Origin: JANRKB01 sp033763695
Lineage (GTDB): Bacteria; Planctomycetota; Phycisphaerae; Phycisphaerales; UBA1924
DNA length: 64,000 nt
Direction of reading: 5' to 3'
Assembly (NCBI GenBank): GCA_033763695.1
Contig: JANRKB010000018.1
Coordinates: forward strand, 62,001 to 126,000
Shown here: piece by piece, positions 33,301-42,891 of the stretch
Layout: each line of letters begins with the position of its first letter
How positions within the stretch are numbered: position 1 is the first letter of the stretch
Translations under genes and position numbers: made by a program
The notes under the pieces: generated by a model
Seen by the model: the letters and a program-made list of their open reading frames with translations, nothing else
Databases searched by the model: none
Told to the model about the DNA's origin: nothing

Positions 33301-34866
33301 GAAGCACAGGCCGCAGCAGTGGTCGCGCTGCGCAGCACGCCCGCGGACACCTTCGAAGCCGACACCTCAGAGCGACAGAGTCTGCAGCGGCTGATCGACG
33401 CCCAGGCCGAGGCCCGCAAGAAGGCCGAGCAGGCGGACCAGCGTGAGAACGATCGAAAGCGCGAAGAGCTCGCCAAGGCGTACAACGATGCGCTCAGCGC
33501 GCAGAAAACGTTGGAGGCCGACGCAGCCGCGCTGATCGGCAAGGAGATCTCGCGACGCGATCGCGCGACGCTGCGGGCGATCGGCGAGAAGCAGGAAGCC
33601 CTGCGTCAGAGCATGATCGCATTGCGCGACAAGACCGACGAGATGAAGGAAGCCAAGCTCTTTTCCTACGCCCATCAACGCTACGACAAGGTGGCAAGCG
33701 GAGCCGTGAAGGCGCTCGGCGAGTCCCGCGCAGACGCGGCATTGCAGCGCGACTTGGCCTCGGCGGTGAGCGTGCTGCGCTCGCTTGCGACCGCCCTTGA
33801 GGACGCCAAGAAGAACAAGGACTTCCGCGACGCGCCCGGCGGCCAACAGAGCGGACAGGGGCAGGGCCAGGGCGGGTCTCAGCCGCAGCCGCTGCTGCCA
33901 CCGGTGACGGAACTGCGCCTGCTGCGGATGATGCAGGAGGACGCGATCGCGCGGACGCGTGATGCCGGAACCAGCGGCAGCGCGGACGCGTTGCAGGACG
34001 CGACGACGCTCCAGCGCGATCTGACGGGACAGGGCGCGTTGCTCTTGGAGAAGCTCAAGGCACAGCAGGGTGGCGACGGACCAGAAGGCGGCAAGCCCAA
34101 GACACACGACGCCGTGCCCAACGCACCCAGCCTGCTGCGTGCAACGTTGGATGCATCGCGCGAGCGCACGAGCTTGACGGGCATCGTGCTCGCCTATCAG
34201 CCCGCAGAGCCCGCACCAACGCCTGCGCCAGCGCCATCGCCTGCTCCCGCGCCGTCGAACGCAGATCGTGCCGACCCGATCCCTTCACTTGATGACCTGC
34301 TCGGCGTGACGCCGGAGAACATCAAGCCGGCGGGCGCGACCAACACCGAGCCGCCCAAGGTGGACGACGCGCTGGATCGCGCGTTGAGCCCGAATGAGAC
34401 GAAGGAATTGTTCGAGGAGACGGTGGACCTGATGGGGCGAGCGGCGACGCGGCTGGAGAAGCAGCAGGACGCCGGGCCGCAGACACAGCGTCAGCAAGAG
34501 GACGTGCTCCGCAAGCTCGACAAGCTGATTGACGAGGCGCAAAAGCAGCAGCAACAGCAGCAGCAAAGCAGCTCGAGCTCGTCGAATGATCCCAAGCCCA
34601 ACGAAAGCCAGCAGGAGCGTGCCAAGCAACAGCAGCAGCAACAGCAGCGGCGTTCCTCGCGTTCGAACAATAGTGACGAAAACGCCGCACCGCCACATCG
34701 CGAAGATGGGGCCCGAGGCAACGCGGCGACCGGCACGGCAACATGGGGCGGCCTGCCCGCACACGTGCGCGATGCGCTGATGCAGGGCTTCAGCGATTCG
34801 TTCAGCTCGATGTACAAGCAGATGACCGAGGACTACTACAAAAAGCTGGCGGAGGAGAAGAAGTGA
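30307..34866 (+). CDS. Very large DUF4175-like membrane protein with Gln-rich coiled coils
   Basis: The protein has 1519 residues from ATG 30307. Three N-terminal transmembrane helices (about 47-66, 75-95 and 176-194) are followed by beta-rich, Ig-like regions (~210-560). A long Gln/Ala/Asp-rich helical region (~620-1330) then has strong coiled-coil character. The tail is Pro/Ala-rich and then Gln/Ser-rich, with runs of Q and S near 1420-1470. The helix-Ig-coil layout matches the DUF4175-like proteins common in planctomycetes, which are usually encoded near MoxR-type ATPases; none is present here. The stop overlaps the next GTG as GTGA. It probably spans the envelope as a scaffold; the function is unknown. 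Confidence 0.75.
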   Translation: MDTKHTSPAESTPEPARQAGASFAPVERALERLRSRARRRLFAQKFAALGAWVALAVFLLALSDYFVRLPLPVRIGHWCLGVGAFSWAWWRFVRPALRFRPSLTDVALRVEASEEGVKRGLSGWLASALELSTARNAESTEIERSLSQRVVAEAAQRFRGLDPGVLLRTSASAQRGMVLLIVALLPVLGAAVTQPALSRIGILRTLWPFAAPNWPKRSAVVDVTQITAHPTTAALPMRAALLRGPGGLGADEDVTLRYRVLVENRPPREGGLLLTPQARTIELGDAGVGGAIKGELYETLVEPGTLLGAGEDVQRGERDYWFTTRDDATTPAKILLLQPPRIMNAVAHVTLPDYATATPGSLAHGDQSLGVRSGDGDAVGPVLAGSRIALDLTLSRDVPTPEATNAASGGVAVNLPGTPVQLGTAETRDFVLSTFAGSVPAGATATFDGTRWTLAWTANESSRLVISPIDEHKIRAADDVVLRFNTVADRPPNVAIIDPTRDEDVLASAVIDVKVEAKDDVALAWAALQRQIRRVPADSAGAPAEAAGPEEDVSRQEIASGTAKPEAAAVAVTMELAPLGVKAGDEVWLYGVAADRLSNNPDGTPRTPVKSTPRKLRIISEAKFNEQVWAELQTLRQAAIRLESEQATLEKQAQALRQSTEQPSADLAKTAQQAAELAQAQRGVNDRAQPQRDLVRQLKDRVERNAMSDAELRQTLDQADEAIKSAAESSQQASDELKATQSAADAKNAQAAKQSVDKAQQDQREVRDELSRLIERLDRGQDGWATRQSVQRLLDEQQRLSQQTRDAGQRNAGQEQSKLDAQQKRELEQIASRQEDLARKTADALDAMRERGEQLAKTDPGQAGAMARAQEQARQQQLQDTMRRAGEQTRRNQTGEANQLQQQAEKTLQEMLKQLDDADKRRDEALQRVLVQLVDSIGKLIATQRTQLDALAAAERGEQAADALAPTMATLAQNTSALADSIGEASMKVVQDLLLSAAEAQAAAVVALRSTPADTFEADTSERQSLQRLIDAQAEARKKAEQADQRENDRKREELAKAYNDALSAQKTLEADAAALIGKEISRRDRATLRAIGEKQEALRQSMIALRDKTDEMKEAKLFSYAHQRYDKVASGAVKALGESRADAALQRDLASAVSVLRSLATALEDAKKNKDFRDAPGGQQSGQGQGQGGSQPQPLLPPVTELRLLRMMQEDAIARTRDAGTSGSADALQDATTLQRDLTGQGALLLEKLKAQQGGDGPEGGKPKTHDAVPNAPSLLRATLDASRERTSLTGIVLAYQPAEPAPTPAPAPSPAPAPSNADRADPIPSLDDLLGVTPENIKPAGATNTEPPKVDDALDRALSPNETKELFEETVDLMGRAATRLEKQQDAGPQTQRQQEDVLRKLDKLIDEAQKQQQQQQQSSSSSSNDPKPNESQQERAKQQQQQQQRRSSRSNNSDENAAPPHREDGARGNAATGTATWGGLPAHVRDALMQGFSDSFSSMYKQMTEDYYKKLAEEKK

Positions 34867-36029
34867 CACGCGTCGATCGGCGAATTACGGCGGGTTCCGC
34901 CGCGAGAACACTCGCGCTGATGGTCGGCGTTTCGTCCTTCGCCGCCATCGCAACGGCGAGGCTTGACGATCCCGCGCCAGCCGCATCGAGCACGCCCGCC
35001 CCAGCCACCTCCCAGCCCGCGCCGCCCTCTTCTGAGATCGACCCGTCGAACTCGTCGGCCCAGAACAACGCGTTGGCGGACGAAATGCCCCCGGAACTCG
35101 AGCCTGCGATACAACGCGGGCTCAAGGCGCTTGCGGCGTCGCAGAAGGCCGACGGCACGTTCGGCGATGACCGCTGGGGACGCAGCGTCGCGATCACCAG
35201 TCTCGCGAGCCTGGCGCTGATGGCCGACGGCAACCTGCCGGGGCGCGGCACATATGGTGAGAACGTCGAACGCGGGATGCGCCATGTCGTCGATGCCGTC
35301 TCGGAGAGCGGCCTGATCGCCGGTGAGCAAGCCGCGGCCCCGATGTACGGGCACGGCTTCGCGACCTTGTTCCTCGGCGAGGTCTACGGCATGACGTCGG
35401 GCGGGCCCGATACGCCCGAGTCGACGAAACTGCACGCGGCTCTGCTCAAGGCCGTGCGCCTGATTCAATCGACGCAGAACGATGAGGGCGGCTGGCGATA
35501 CAACCCAATCCCCAACGACGCCGATGTCTCGGTCACGATCGCACAGATCATGGCGCTGCGATCGGCACGCAACGCGGGGCTCGATGTGCCGCGGACGACG
35601 ATCGATCGCGCGGTGGAGTATGTGCGCAAGTGTCAGAATGATGACGGCGGCTTCATGTACCAGTTGACGGGCGGGCCGAGTGCGTGGCCGCGCAGCGCGG
35701 CGGGGATCGCGAGCCTGCAGTACGCCGGTATCTACAGCGACAAGGCGATCGACAAGGGCGTCAACTATCTGGTGCGTGAGGCGATGCCCGGCAACAGCCC
35801 CGGCGGCGCGCACTATTACTACGGGCACTACTACGCGGTGCAGGCGATGTACCTCGCCGGCGGCGACGCGTGGGCCAAGTGGTGGCCGGCGATCCGCGAC
35901 GAACTGCTCAAGAGTCAGAACGCGGACGGCACGTGGGACGATCCTTCGGTCGGGGATACTTATGGGACCGCGATGGCGCTGATTATCCTGCAGATGCCCA
36001 AGCGATATTTGCCGATCTTCCAGAAGTGA
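34863..36029 (+). CDS. Secreted terpene-cyclase-fold (prenyltransferase/squalene-oxidase repeat) protein
   Basis: The start is GTG 34863, overlapping the previous stop as GTGA, with GGAGGAG upstream, giving 388 residues. The signal peptide (about 1-35) is followed by a Pro/Ala/Ser linker. Six or so alpha-alpha repeats follow, marked by Gln-Gly-Trp-type turns: QKADGTFGDDRW, QNDEGGWRYNP, CQNDDGGFMYQ and QNADGTWDDP. The segment NDADVSVT sits where cyclases have DxDD but lacks the extra acids, so no cyclisation chemistry is expected. Its position between two envelope proteins suggests a binding or structural role in the same complex. The call of the fold is firm; the role is not. Confidence 0.85.
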   Translation: MTRVDRRITAGSAARTLALMVGVSSFAAIATARLDDPAPAASSTPAPATSQPAPPSSEIDPSNSSAQNNALADEMPPELEPAIQRGLKALAASQKADGTFGDDRWGRSVAITSLASLALMADGNLPGRGTYGENVERGMRHVVDAVSESGLIAGEQAAAPMYGHGFATLFLGEVYGMTSGGPDTPESTKLHAALLKAVRLIQSTQNDEGGWRYNPIPNDADVSVTIAQIMALRSARNAGLDVPRTTIDRAVEYVRKCQNDDGGFMYQLTGGPSAWPRSAAGIASLQYAGIYSDKAIDKGVNYLVREAMPGNSPGGAHYYYGHYYAVQAMYLAGGDAWAKWWPAIRDELLKSQNADGTWDDPSVGDTYGTAMALIILQMPKRYLPIFQK

Positions 36030-37420
36030 GTTCGCACCCTGCCAAACCGATGCGCGATGCCGCTCCCACGCGGGCGTGGCGTGCACGCGCGTCGTGCGCG
36101 GCAGCATGCCTGCTTGGTGCCGTCGCCGGGTCGACGATCGCGCAACCGATCTTCGCAGCGCCACCAGCAGCCCCACCGACAGCGGCTGCTGCCGCTGGCG
36201 AGGCGGCGGCAGTGCGCACCGAGGTGGTGCCAGCGCGACGCGTCCTCATCGACAACGAAGGACGACGCCGGATCGTCGACATTCAGGGCCTGCGCGATGG
36301 CTCGCTGCAGACGCGCGACGCTTCGGGACGCCCGCGGAACTTCGCGCTGTCTTCGATCGTCGCGATTCTGCCCACGCCCGACGACGTCGCGCAACCCGAA
36401 GTGCTGTGGGCGGACCTGCTCAACGGCGACGGACAGCATGATGGCACGCTCTGGCTGACCGACGGGCAGGCCGTGCCCGGGCATCCCGACGTGCGTGCGG
36501 GCAGCGAAGAAAAGATTGAGTGGATCGGCTCCGCAGGCCCGCTACGCGGCGTGCGATTCTCGCTGCCGCTGGAGCGCGTCGCGGCGGTGCGACTGGACAC
36601 ATCCTCGGGCAACGTGCGTGCGACGGAACTCAAGAAGCCGCGCGAGAGCATCGTCGGTCCGCCGCCAAGCAAGGACACGGTCACGTTCATCAACGCGGAT
36701 CGTGCCGAGGGCTTCGTCACGCGGATCGGCGAAGTGGTGTCGATCGAAGTGAATGGCAAGACGAGCGACTATCCGGCGACACGCGTCGAGTCCGTTCGCC
36801 TGGCAAATCCACGCGGCACCCTGAGCGGCGCGTGCGTCTGGCTCAGCAACACTGCGGCGATCGCGCTGGGTTCGCCGCTCGCGACGGAAGAGGGGCAGCT
36901 TTCCGCGCCCATCCGCGACGCGAGCGGCACGCCGACGGTCACTGTGAACTGGAATGACATCCGCGGCTTGACGCCTGACGCGTCACGCATCACACCGCTG
37001 GCCGCGTTGAAGTTCCGCGTGACGCCCGATCCCACGCGCCGCTGGAGCGATCCGCCCCGCGTGGCGGACGTAAGCGAAGCCGCGCTGGGGGCGGCGGACA
37101 TCGAACTGCCGGGGCCGATGAGCGTTGAGTGGCCGCTGACGCGGGCGGCATCGCGTTTCTCGGCGCGGATCGAGCTTCCCGAGTCATGCCGTCGCTGGGG
37201 CGACGCGGACGTGGTGATCGAAGTCGCACGCGAGGGCGCGCCATCGCGCGAAGTCAGTCGCGAGCGGATCAACGGTGATCGACCGACGCTTGATGTGAAC
37301 GTCGAGCTCAACGCGCCCGCCGGGGCGACGCTGCGCGTGCGGCTGGAGCCGGGTGCCAACGGCCCGGTGCAGGATCGCGTGCTGCTGAAGCAAGCGGTGC
37401 TGCTGCACGAGACGAAGTGA
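36026..37420 (+). CDS. Secreted beta-rich protein, possible NPCBM-like C-terminus
   Basis: The start is GTG 36026, overlapping the previous stop as GTGA; ATG 36050 is an alternative. About 464 residues follow. The signal peptide (to ~50, IAQPIFAAPP) is followed by repeated beta-strand modules of the type RRRIVDIQGLRDGSLQ, EEKIEWIGSAGPLRGVRF and SVRLANPRGTLSGACVWL. The last ~100 residues (SVEWPLTRAASRFSARIELP ... GPVQDRVLLKQAVL) resemble the NPCBM carbohydrate-binding module, but weakly. It is the third gene of the coupled operon and ends just before a strong hairpin. Confidence 0.65.
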   Translation: MSSHPAKPMRDAAPTRAWRARASCAAACLLGAVAGSTIAQPIFAAPPAAPPTAAAAAGEAAAVRTEVVPARRVLIDNEGRRRIVDIQGLRDGSLQTRDASGRPRNFALSSIVAILPTPDDVAQPEVLWADLLNGDGQHDGTLWLTDGQAVPGHPDVRAGSEEKIEWIGSAGPLRGVRFSLPLERVAAVRLDTSSGNVRATELKKPRESIVGPPPSKDTVTFINADRAEGFVTRIGEVVSIEVNGKTSDYPATRVESVRLANPRGTLSGACVWLSNTAAIALGSPLATEEGQLSAPIRDASGTPTVTVNWNDIRGLTPDASRITPLAALKFRVTPDPTRRWSDPPRVADVSEAALGAADIELPGPMSVEWPLTRAASRFSARIELPESCRRWGDADVVIEVAREGAPSREVSRERINGDRPTLDVNVELNAPAGATLRVRLEPGANGPVQDRVLLKQAVLLHETK

Positions 37421-37431
37421 CGTGAAGAAAT

Positions 37432-37476
37432 GACGCGCAAGGCCGGCGACTGTGGGCCGCCGGCCTCGGGCGCGTC
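37432..37476. terminator. Bipartite hairpin, probable bidirectional terminator
   Basis: The inner arms GGCCGGCG (37441-37448) and CGCCGGCC (37458-37465) are enclosed by the outer arms GACGCGC (37432-37438) and GCGCGTC (37470-37476). The structure lies between the end of a plus-strand operon and the end of a minus-strand gene. There is no long T run, so it is a weak classical terminator but a strong barrier. Confidence 0.65.
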
Positions 37477-37487
37477 TTCTCTCTGAA

Positions 37488-38051
37488 CTATGCCCCGCAA
37501 TGACGCAGGATCCTGCAATCACGCAGGGCTCGGCGACGACGCAGGCCCGCGAAAGCCGCGAGCGCAAGCGTCGATGCCGAGGCGGGCGAAGGAATCGAGT
37601 ACGTCACCCAGTCGAAGACCAGGCCGTTGTTCTTGGTCCGGTCGAACTCGGCGGTGACGCGGATCTTGGCGTAGTTGTCCAGATCGGTATGAATCGCGAA
37701 GACATAGCCGGGCAGCAGGATGTTGCCGACATCGCTGCCGTTGAGCGTCATGTTGGAGTACGAGAGTGCGGCGAGTTCGTCGTAGGCGAACGCGTTGAAG
37801 TCAATCGAGCCGAGTGATGCGATGCTGGCCGTGCCGTCGACCACGACTTGGCGGGTGCTCGGGTTGATCTGTTCCCACCAGATGTCGGCAGGCGTGCCGT
37901 GGGAGTCGACGAGCACTCCCGCGTCAAAGTCAAAGAGCCATGTGCCGGGGAGTGTGAACGAACCCGATGACACGATGCCAGCCTGTGCGGCACAAGACAA
38001 CCCGGCCAGCGCAACCGCCGCCAACGCGACACGAGCAGACGCTTGATTCAT
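37488..38051 (-). CDS. Secreted protein with PEP-CTERM-like sorting tail
   Basis: The protein has 187 residues, with GAGGTG before ATG 38051. A signal peptide (about 1-24, CAAQAG) precedes a beta-sandwich-like body. The C-terminus carries IPSPASAS, a short hydrophobic helix and the basic cluster RRRRALR, the layout of PEP-CTERM/exosortase-type signals seen in planctomycetes. A six-base inverted repeat (38055-38060 and 38070-38075) could hide its SD. The body has no recognised family. It probably ends up at the cell surface. No exosortase gene is in the window. Confidence 0.75.
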   Translation of the reverse strand: MNQASARVALAAVALAGLSCAAQAGIVSSGSFTLPGTWLFDFDAGVLVDSHGTPADIWWEQINPSTRQVVVDGTASIASLGSIDFNAFAYDELAALSYSNMTLNGSDVGNILLPGYVFAIHTDLDNYAKIRVTAEFDRTKNNGLVFDWVTYSIPSPASASTLALAAFAGLRRRRALRDCRILRHCGA

Positions 38052-38384
38052 GAGTCACCTCACGGGCCAAGGTGATCGGGCATTCGCTGAGTCTCGCGGT
38101 CGCACCACGCGGCCTCGAAAGCCGAGCAGATCCGATGCACCCCGCAGTGAACACTGCCCTCAGATCGCCTCGGAGCAAGATGAATCTGAGGAAGTTTTTT
38201 GTGGTGCTGCCGCGTCGCAAACCCTCCCCTGACAGCGTGCAAGCACACTGAACCCGCTCAGGTGTTCGCCGCACGAGTCTCTCGCCTAAACTCTCCATCA
38301 CCAACTTTTGGACCACGCCCGGCCGGGCCGGGCAGCGGCACATCGGTGTGCCGCACACGACACCATGTCAGACAAGGATTTGCA
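38052..38384. other. 333-base divergent intergenic region
   Basis: This region separates the PEP-CTERM-like gene (minus) from the LOG-family gene (plus). It holds the SD-covering TCACCT/AGGTGA repeat (38055-38075), a GC palindrome near 38318-38334 (CCCGGCCGGGCCGGG) and AAGGA at 38374-38378, the SD of the LOG gene. No conserved RNA or clear promoter was recognised. Confidence 0.5.
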
Positions 38385-39500
38385 GTGACAGAGAATCAGA
38401 AGAACTCGCTCAACGTCGAACTCACCGGCCTCATCGAGACCCCCGGGGCGGCCAATCGCGTCAGTGACCAGTCGGGCGAGCGTCGCATCGACGACCCCGA
38501 AGTGGCGCAGATGCTGGATCGACTCATTGAGAAGATGGGCGGCAAGCAGGGCGCATTCGAGTCGCGCCTCGTTCGCGATCTGCTTGCGACCAGCCTCAAG
38601 CTCATCCCCGACGGACGCGGCACGGGTGAACTCAAGCTCATCACCACCGCGGTGAAGGAGATGCGCTATGCGTATCGCGTCTTCGCCCGCTACGCCGACC
38701 CGCACAAGGTGACGATCTTCGGCTCGGCCCGCACGCCCGAGAGCCACCCCGACTACGCGGCATGCGTCGAGTTCAGCAAGATCATGGCCGAGAAGGGCTG
38801 GATGTCCATCACCGGCGCGGGCGACGGCATCATGAAGGCCGGCCATGTCGGCCCGGGCCGCGCTGCGTCGTTCGGCGTGGCGATCCGTCTGCCGTTTGAG
38901 ACCACGGCCAATCACGTCATCGCAGGCGATGAGAAGCTCATCCACTTCCGCTACTTCTTCACGCGAAAGCTGATGTTCATCAGCCAGGCCGAAGCGGTCG
39001 CACTCTTCCCCGGCGGCTTTGGCACGATGGACGAGGCGTACGAGACGCTGACGCTGGTGCAGACCGGCAAGGCGGCGCCGATGCCGATCGTCTGCGTCGA
39101 AGGCATCAACGGCGGGTACTGGGATTCGTGGGACAAGTGGGTGCGCGAGCAGCTCGTGACCCGCGGCTGGATCAGCAAGGAAGACACGCGGCTGTACTAC
39201 TTGGCCAAGACGCCGCAGGACGCCGTCGATCACATCCTGAAGTTCTACACCGTGTATCACTCGTCGCGGTATGTGAAGGACGACTTGGTGATCCGCCTGA
39301 AGAAGCCGCTGACGCAGCAGCAGGTGGATGCGCTGAACGACGAATACAAGGTGCTGGTGAAGGAAGGGCGGATGACGCTCCGCGGCCCGTACGAGGCGGA
39401 AGGGGACGAGTTCCCGAACCTGCCGCGGCTGTCCTTTACGCACACCAAGAGCAAGTTCGGCCTGATCCGCCAGCTGATCGATCGCATCAACGAGATGTGA
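38385..39500 (+). CDS. LOG-family (TIGR00730-like) Rossmann-fold protein
   Basis: The start is GTG 38385, with AAGGA upstream, giving 371 residues. The central domain carries GSAR (113-116), ITGAGDGIMKAG (142-153) and PGGFGTMDE (209-217), the signature of the lysine-decarboxylase-like LOG family. Many of these proteins are cytokinin-type nucleotide phosphoribohydrolases or nucleotide 5'-monophosphate nucleosidases. An N-terminal ~100-residue extension and a C-terminal ~100-residue extension are unlike the small plant LOG protein and match the longer bacterial subgroup. It is probably cytoplasmic. The substrate is undetermined, with purine nucleotides most likely. Confidence 0.85.
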   Translation: MTENQKNSLNVELTGLIETPGAANRVSDQSGERRIDDPEVAQMLDRLIEKMGGKQGAFESRLVRDLLATSLKLIPDGRGTGELKLITTAVKEMRYAYRVFARYADPHKVTIFGSARTPESHPDYAACVEFSKIMAEKGWMSITGAGDGIMKAGHVGPGRAASFGVAIRLPFETTANHVIAGDEKLIHFRYFFTRKLMFISQAEAVALFPGGFGTMDEAYETLTLVQTGKAAPMPIVCVEGINGGYWDSWDKWVREQLVTRGWISKEDTRLYYLAKTPQDAVDHILKFYTVYHSSRYVKDDLVIRLKKPLTQQQVDALNDEYKVLVKEGRMTLRGPYEAEGDEFPNLPRLSFTHTKSKFGLIRQLIDRINEM

Positions 39501-39512
39501 GGAAGGGGAGAA

Positions 39513-39545
39513 GGCACTGGGCAATCGGCATTGGGCACTTGGGGG
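39513..39545 (+). repeat. Degenerate GGGCA(C/A)T repeat
   Basis: Copies of GGCACTGG, GGCAATCGG, GGCATTGG and GGCACTTGG follow one another directly behind the LOG-family gene. GGCAT (39528-39532) and ATGCC (39546-39550) can also pair. The origin is unknown; this kind of simple degenerate repeat is noncoding here. Confidence 0.55.
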
Positions 39546-39695
39546 ATGCCAACGCCGACGCTGAGTGCACTCGGCGTGCGCTCCCCGCAATCGACGTCCT
39601 CTGCGATGAGCGTCGGGGACGTCGTCGCTCCCGCACGCGCCCATGGTCGGATACGCTTCCGCCGACGGTGTCTGCCGTCGCGTTGGAGGTGCCGC

Positions 39696-40589
39696 ATGTC
39701 CATGCTTCGACTTGATTCAACCGCCGCGATTCGCCTGCTCGCACTCACGCTGGCGGCGTGGTTCGTGGTCTCGCTCGCCGCCTGCACCACAAACCCGACG
39801 ACGGGCAAGAGCCAGTTCAACGCGCTGAGCCGCGCCGACGAGATTGCTCTGGGCGAACAGGCCACGCCTGACATGACCAAGGAGTACGGCGGCAAGGTTC
39901 CCTCGCCGGAACTGCAGGCGTATGTGACGGAAGTCGGCATGAAGATGGCGCGGCTGACTGAGGGTGATTACCCGAGCCTGCCGTGGGAGTTCACACTGCT
40001 GGACAGCGATGTGATCAATGCGTTCGCGCTCCCAGGCGGCAAGGTCTTCATCACCCGCGGCATCTGCTCGAAGATGACGAATGAAGCGCAGCTCGCCGGC
40101 GTCCTCGGGCACGAGATCGGCCATGTGACCGCACGCCACATCAACGATCGCTACACCGACTCGCTGCTTGTGGGCATCGGCGCGGCGGTCGCCGGTGCCG
40201 CGGCGGAGCGCGTGCTCGATAAAGACACCGGCGGCATGGTGCCCGCACTGGCGGGGGCTGGCGGCTCGCTGATCATGCTCAAGTTCGGCCGCGATCAGGA
40301 AAGCGAGTCCGACTCGCTGGGCCTGCGCTACATGACCAAGGCGGGCTACGACCCGATCGGTCAGCTCCAGGTCATGCACCTGCTCGACCGCGAAGCGGGC
40401 AGCGGCGGCCAGCCCGAGATCCTCGCATCGCATCCGCTGCCCAAGACCCGCATCGATCGCGTGCAGCGGCTGATCGACACCGACTTCGCCTTCGCACGTG
40501 GCAAGCCGGGATTCACAACCGGCGAGCAGCAGTTCAAGGATCGATTCCTGAACAAGTTGGCCGCGTTGAAGCCGCCGCCGAAGAAGTGA
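39696..40589 (+). CDS. M48-family metalloprotease lipoprotein
   Basis: The start is ATG 39696, with GGAGGT upstream, giving 297 residues. The signal peptide ends in the lipobox SLAAC (Cys30). The zinc site is HEIGH (His139, Glu140, His143), with the third ligand Glu204 in QESESDSLG. No transmembrane helices follow, so it belongs to the BepA/YfgC-like periplasmic group without the TPR domain. Family members degrade or fold misassembled outer-membrane proteins. The C-terminal part (HPLPKTRIDRVQRLID) is the usual end of the catalytic domain. The presence of an outer membrane fits the LPS-related genes nearby. Confidence 0.9.
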   Translation: MSMLRLDSTAAIRLLALTLAAWFVVSLAACTTNPTTGKSQFNALSRADEIALGEQATPDMTKEYGGKVPSPELQAYVTEVGMKMARLTEGDYPSLPWEFTLLDSDVINAFALPGGKVFITRGICSKMTNEAQLAGVLGHEIGHVTARHINDRYTDSLLVGIGAAVAGAAAERVLDKDTGGMVPALAGAGGSLIMLKFGRDQESESDSLGLRYMTKAGYDPIGQLQVMHLLDREAGSGGQPEILASHPLPKTRIDRVQRLIDTDFAFARGKPGFTTGEQQFKDRFLNKLAALKPPPKK

Positions 40590-40633
40590 CGCCGCACTCC
40601 GCCAGCACTCTGGCACGCGTTCTGACTGGGCAG

Positions 40634-41644
40634 TTACTTCGATGAACTGACCACGCCAGAGCCGGCGATGTCGCGCGGGCGGATCTCGGTCGCTCGTGAG
40701 CGATCAAAATCGCGTCCCTGCACGCCATTGCGGGTCGCCCAGAAGAACGAGCGGAAGTCGGACTGGCCCGCCGGGAACGGATTCACGGGCGGCACCATGT
40801 CGTCGTTGAACTCGTACCCGGGGCTGGTGTCGCTGTAGAGCTTGAGCGGGCCGGAGGGGTGAAAGACCGCGCGCACGCTCGCGTCTGTGGACGTGGCGAG
40901 TCCGTTGACCGACGCCATCTCAACGGGCAGCACGCTGCCGTCCATCATGGAGACATTGACACGGGCCTCGGGGTTCGCCCACGTCGGTGCTTGGCGTGAG
41001 ACGCCCACCGGGAAGCCGCTCGAGTTGTAGAAGCCAAGACGTTCGAAAAGAAGAACCTTTGCGGACGGAAACGCAACCGCGTCGACGCGTTGCGGCGTGA
41101 GGTTGCTCGCGCTCGAAGTGGCACGGGCGGACTCGGCGGCGAACGTGCTCGGCTTGAACCACATCGTCGGCGAGTAGCAGAATGAACCCGACCAAGTCGG
41201 CGCGAAATCCCCCGCCGCGACAGAAGCTCGCATGCGACTCACGAGCAGACCGTCGTCAGGAGCAAACTGCACCAGATCGGTCCGGACATCCAGGCCTGCT
41301 TTCCCGTTCAACAACGCGTATGTATCGAGACTCATCGTTTCGGCCGCAGCGGGCGAGGAGTACACCCACAACCAATCACGACGATCCACATACCTGAATC
41401 CATACCCCTCTCTCGGCGACCCGTACCACGGGAAGTACATCTTGCCGCCGTTCTGGGCCGCGTAGCGGAAGTGCATCTTTGAGAGTTCGCCCATGCGATA
41501 GCGGCTTGCGTCGGCACGCGTCCGCTTGGACTGGGCCTGCGTGATGGGGACCACGACGCTGGCGAGCACCGCGGCGGCAGCCACGACGCCAAGCACGCTG
41601 GTCAGAGAGTGTCCGCATCTCACGGCATGAGAATGACGCACCAT
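40634..41644 (-). CDS. Pseudopilin-like secreted protein, degenerate prepilin motif
   Basis: The start is ATG 41644, with AAGGAGG seven bases upstream, giving 336 residues. The N-terminus RCGHSLTSVLGVVAAAAVLA mimics a type IV prepilin (Gly followed by a hydrophobic helix) but lacks the conserved Glu5 and the FTL start. The body resembles the DUF1559-type planctomycete prepilins, with ending segments such as VNVSMMDGSVLPV that mirror their NVLFADGHV-like motif. It is probably exported or membrane-anchored. It is convergent with the M48 gene and divergent from aguB. Confidence 0.65.
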   Translation of the reverse strand: MVRHSHAVRCGHSLTSVLGVVAAAAVLASVVVPITQAQSKRTRADASRYRMGELSKMHFRYAAQNGGKMYFPWYGSPREGYGFRYVDRRDWLWVYSSPAAAETMSLDTYALLNGKAGLDVRTDLVQFAPDDGLLVSRMRASVAAGDFAPTWSGSFCYSPTMWFKPSTFAAESARATSSASNLTPQRVDAVAFPSAKVLLFERLGFYNSSGFPVGVSRQAPTWANPEARVNVSMMDGSVLPVEMASVNGLATSTDASVRAVFHPSGPLKLYSDTSPGYEFNDDMVPPVNPFPAGQSDFRSFFWATRNGVQGRDFDRSRATEIRPRDIAGSGVVSSSK

Positions 41645-41882
41645 CGCAGTTCCTCCTTCGGCCGTCCATGGCATCGTCACGGGCGGCAAACCGGGATCTA
41701 TGTTGTCGACCAAGGCATTCGCGGCACCCAGAACGGGCCCGCGCAGGAGCAGAACCCCGCTCCCGACAGATCGAGTGTACGGGTTGATTCAGGCATCGGT
41801 TGCAGGTCGGTCCATTTTTCCTTCTATAGTCCGTGCTTACGCGCGAATCGACCCCGATCGCGACCGCTGGAGACTGCACCAC

Positions 41883-42851
<969 letters not shown>

Positions 42852-42868
42852 CGCGAGACATGAGACTT

Positions 42869-42881
42869 CAGACATCAGACA
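42869..42881 (+). repeat. 13-bp inverted repeat, left copy
   Basis: CAGACATCAGACA lies just behind the aguB stop and 11 bases before the four-helix-bundle gene. Its exact reverse complement occurs twice at 43321-43340, on the other side of that gene. The flanks here (GAGACATGAGACTT) are a degenerate continuation of the same simple pattern. Confidence 0.85.
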
Positions 42882-42891
42882 GGGAGACCGC

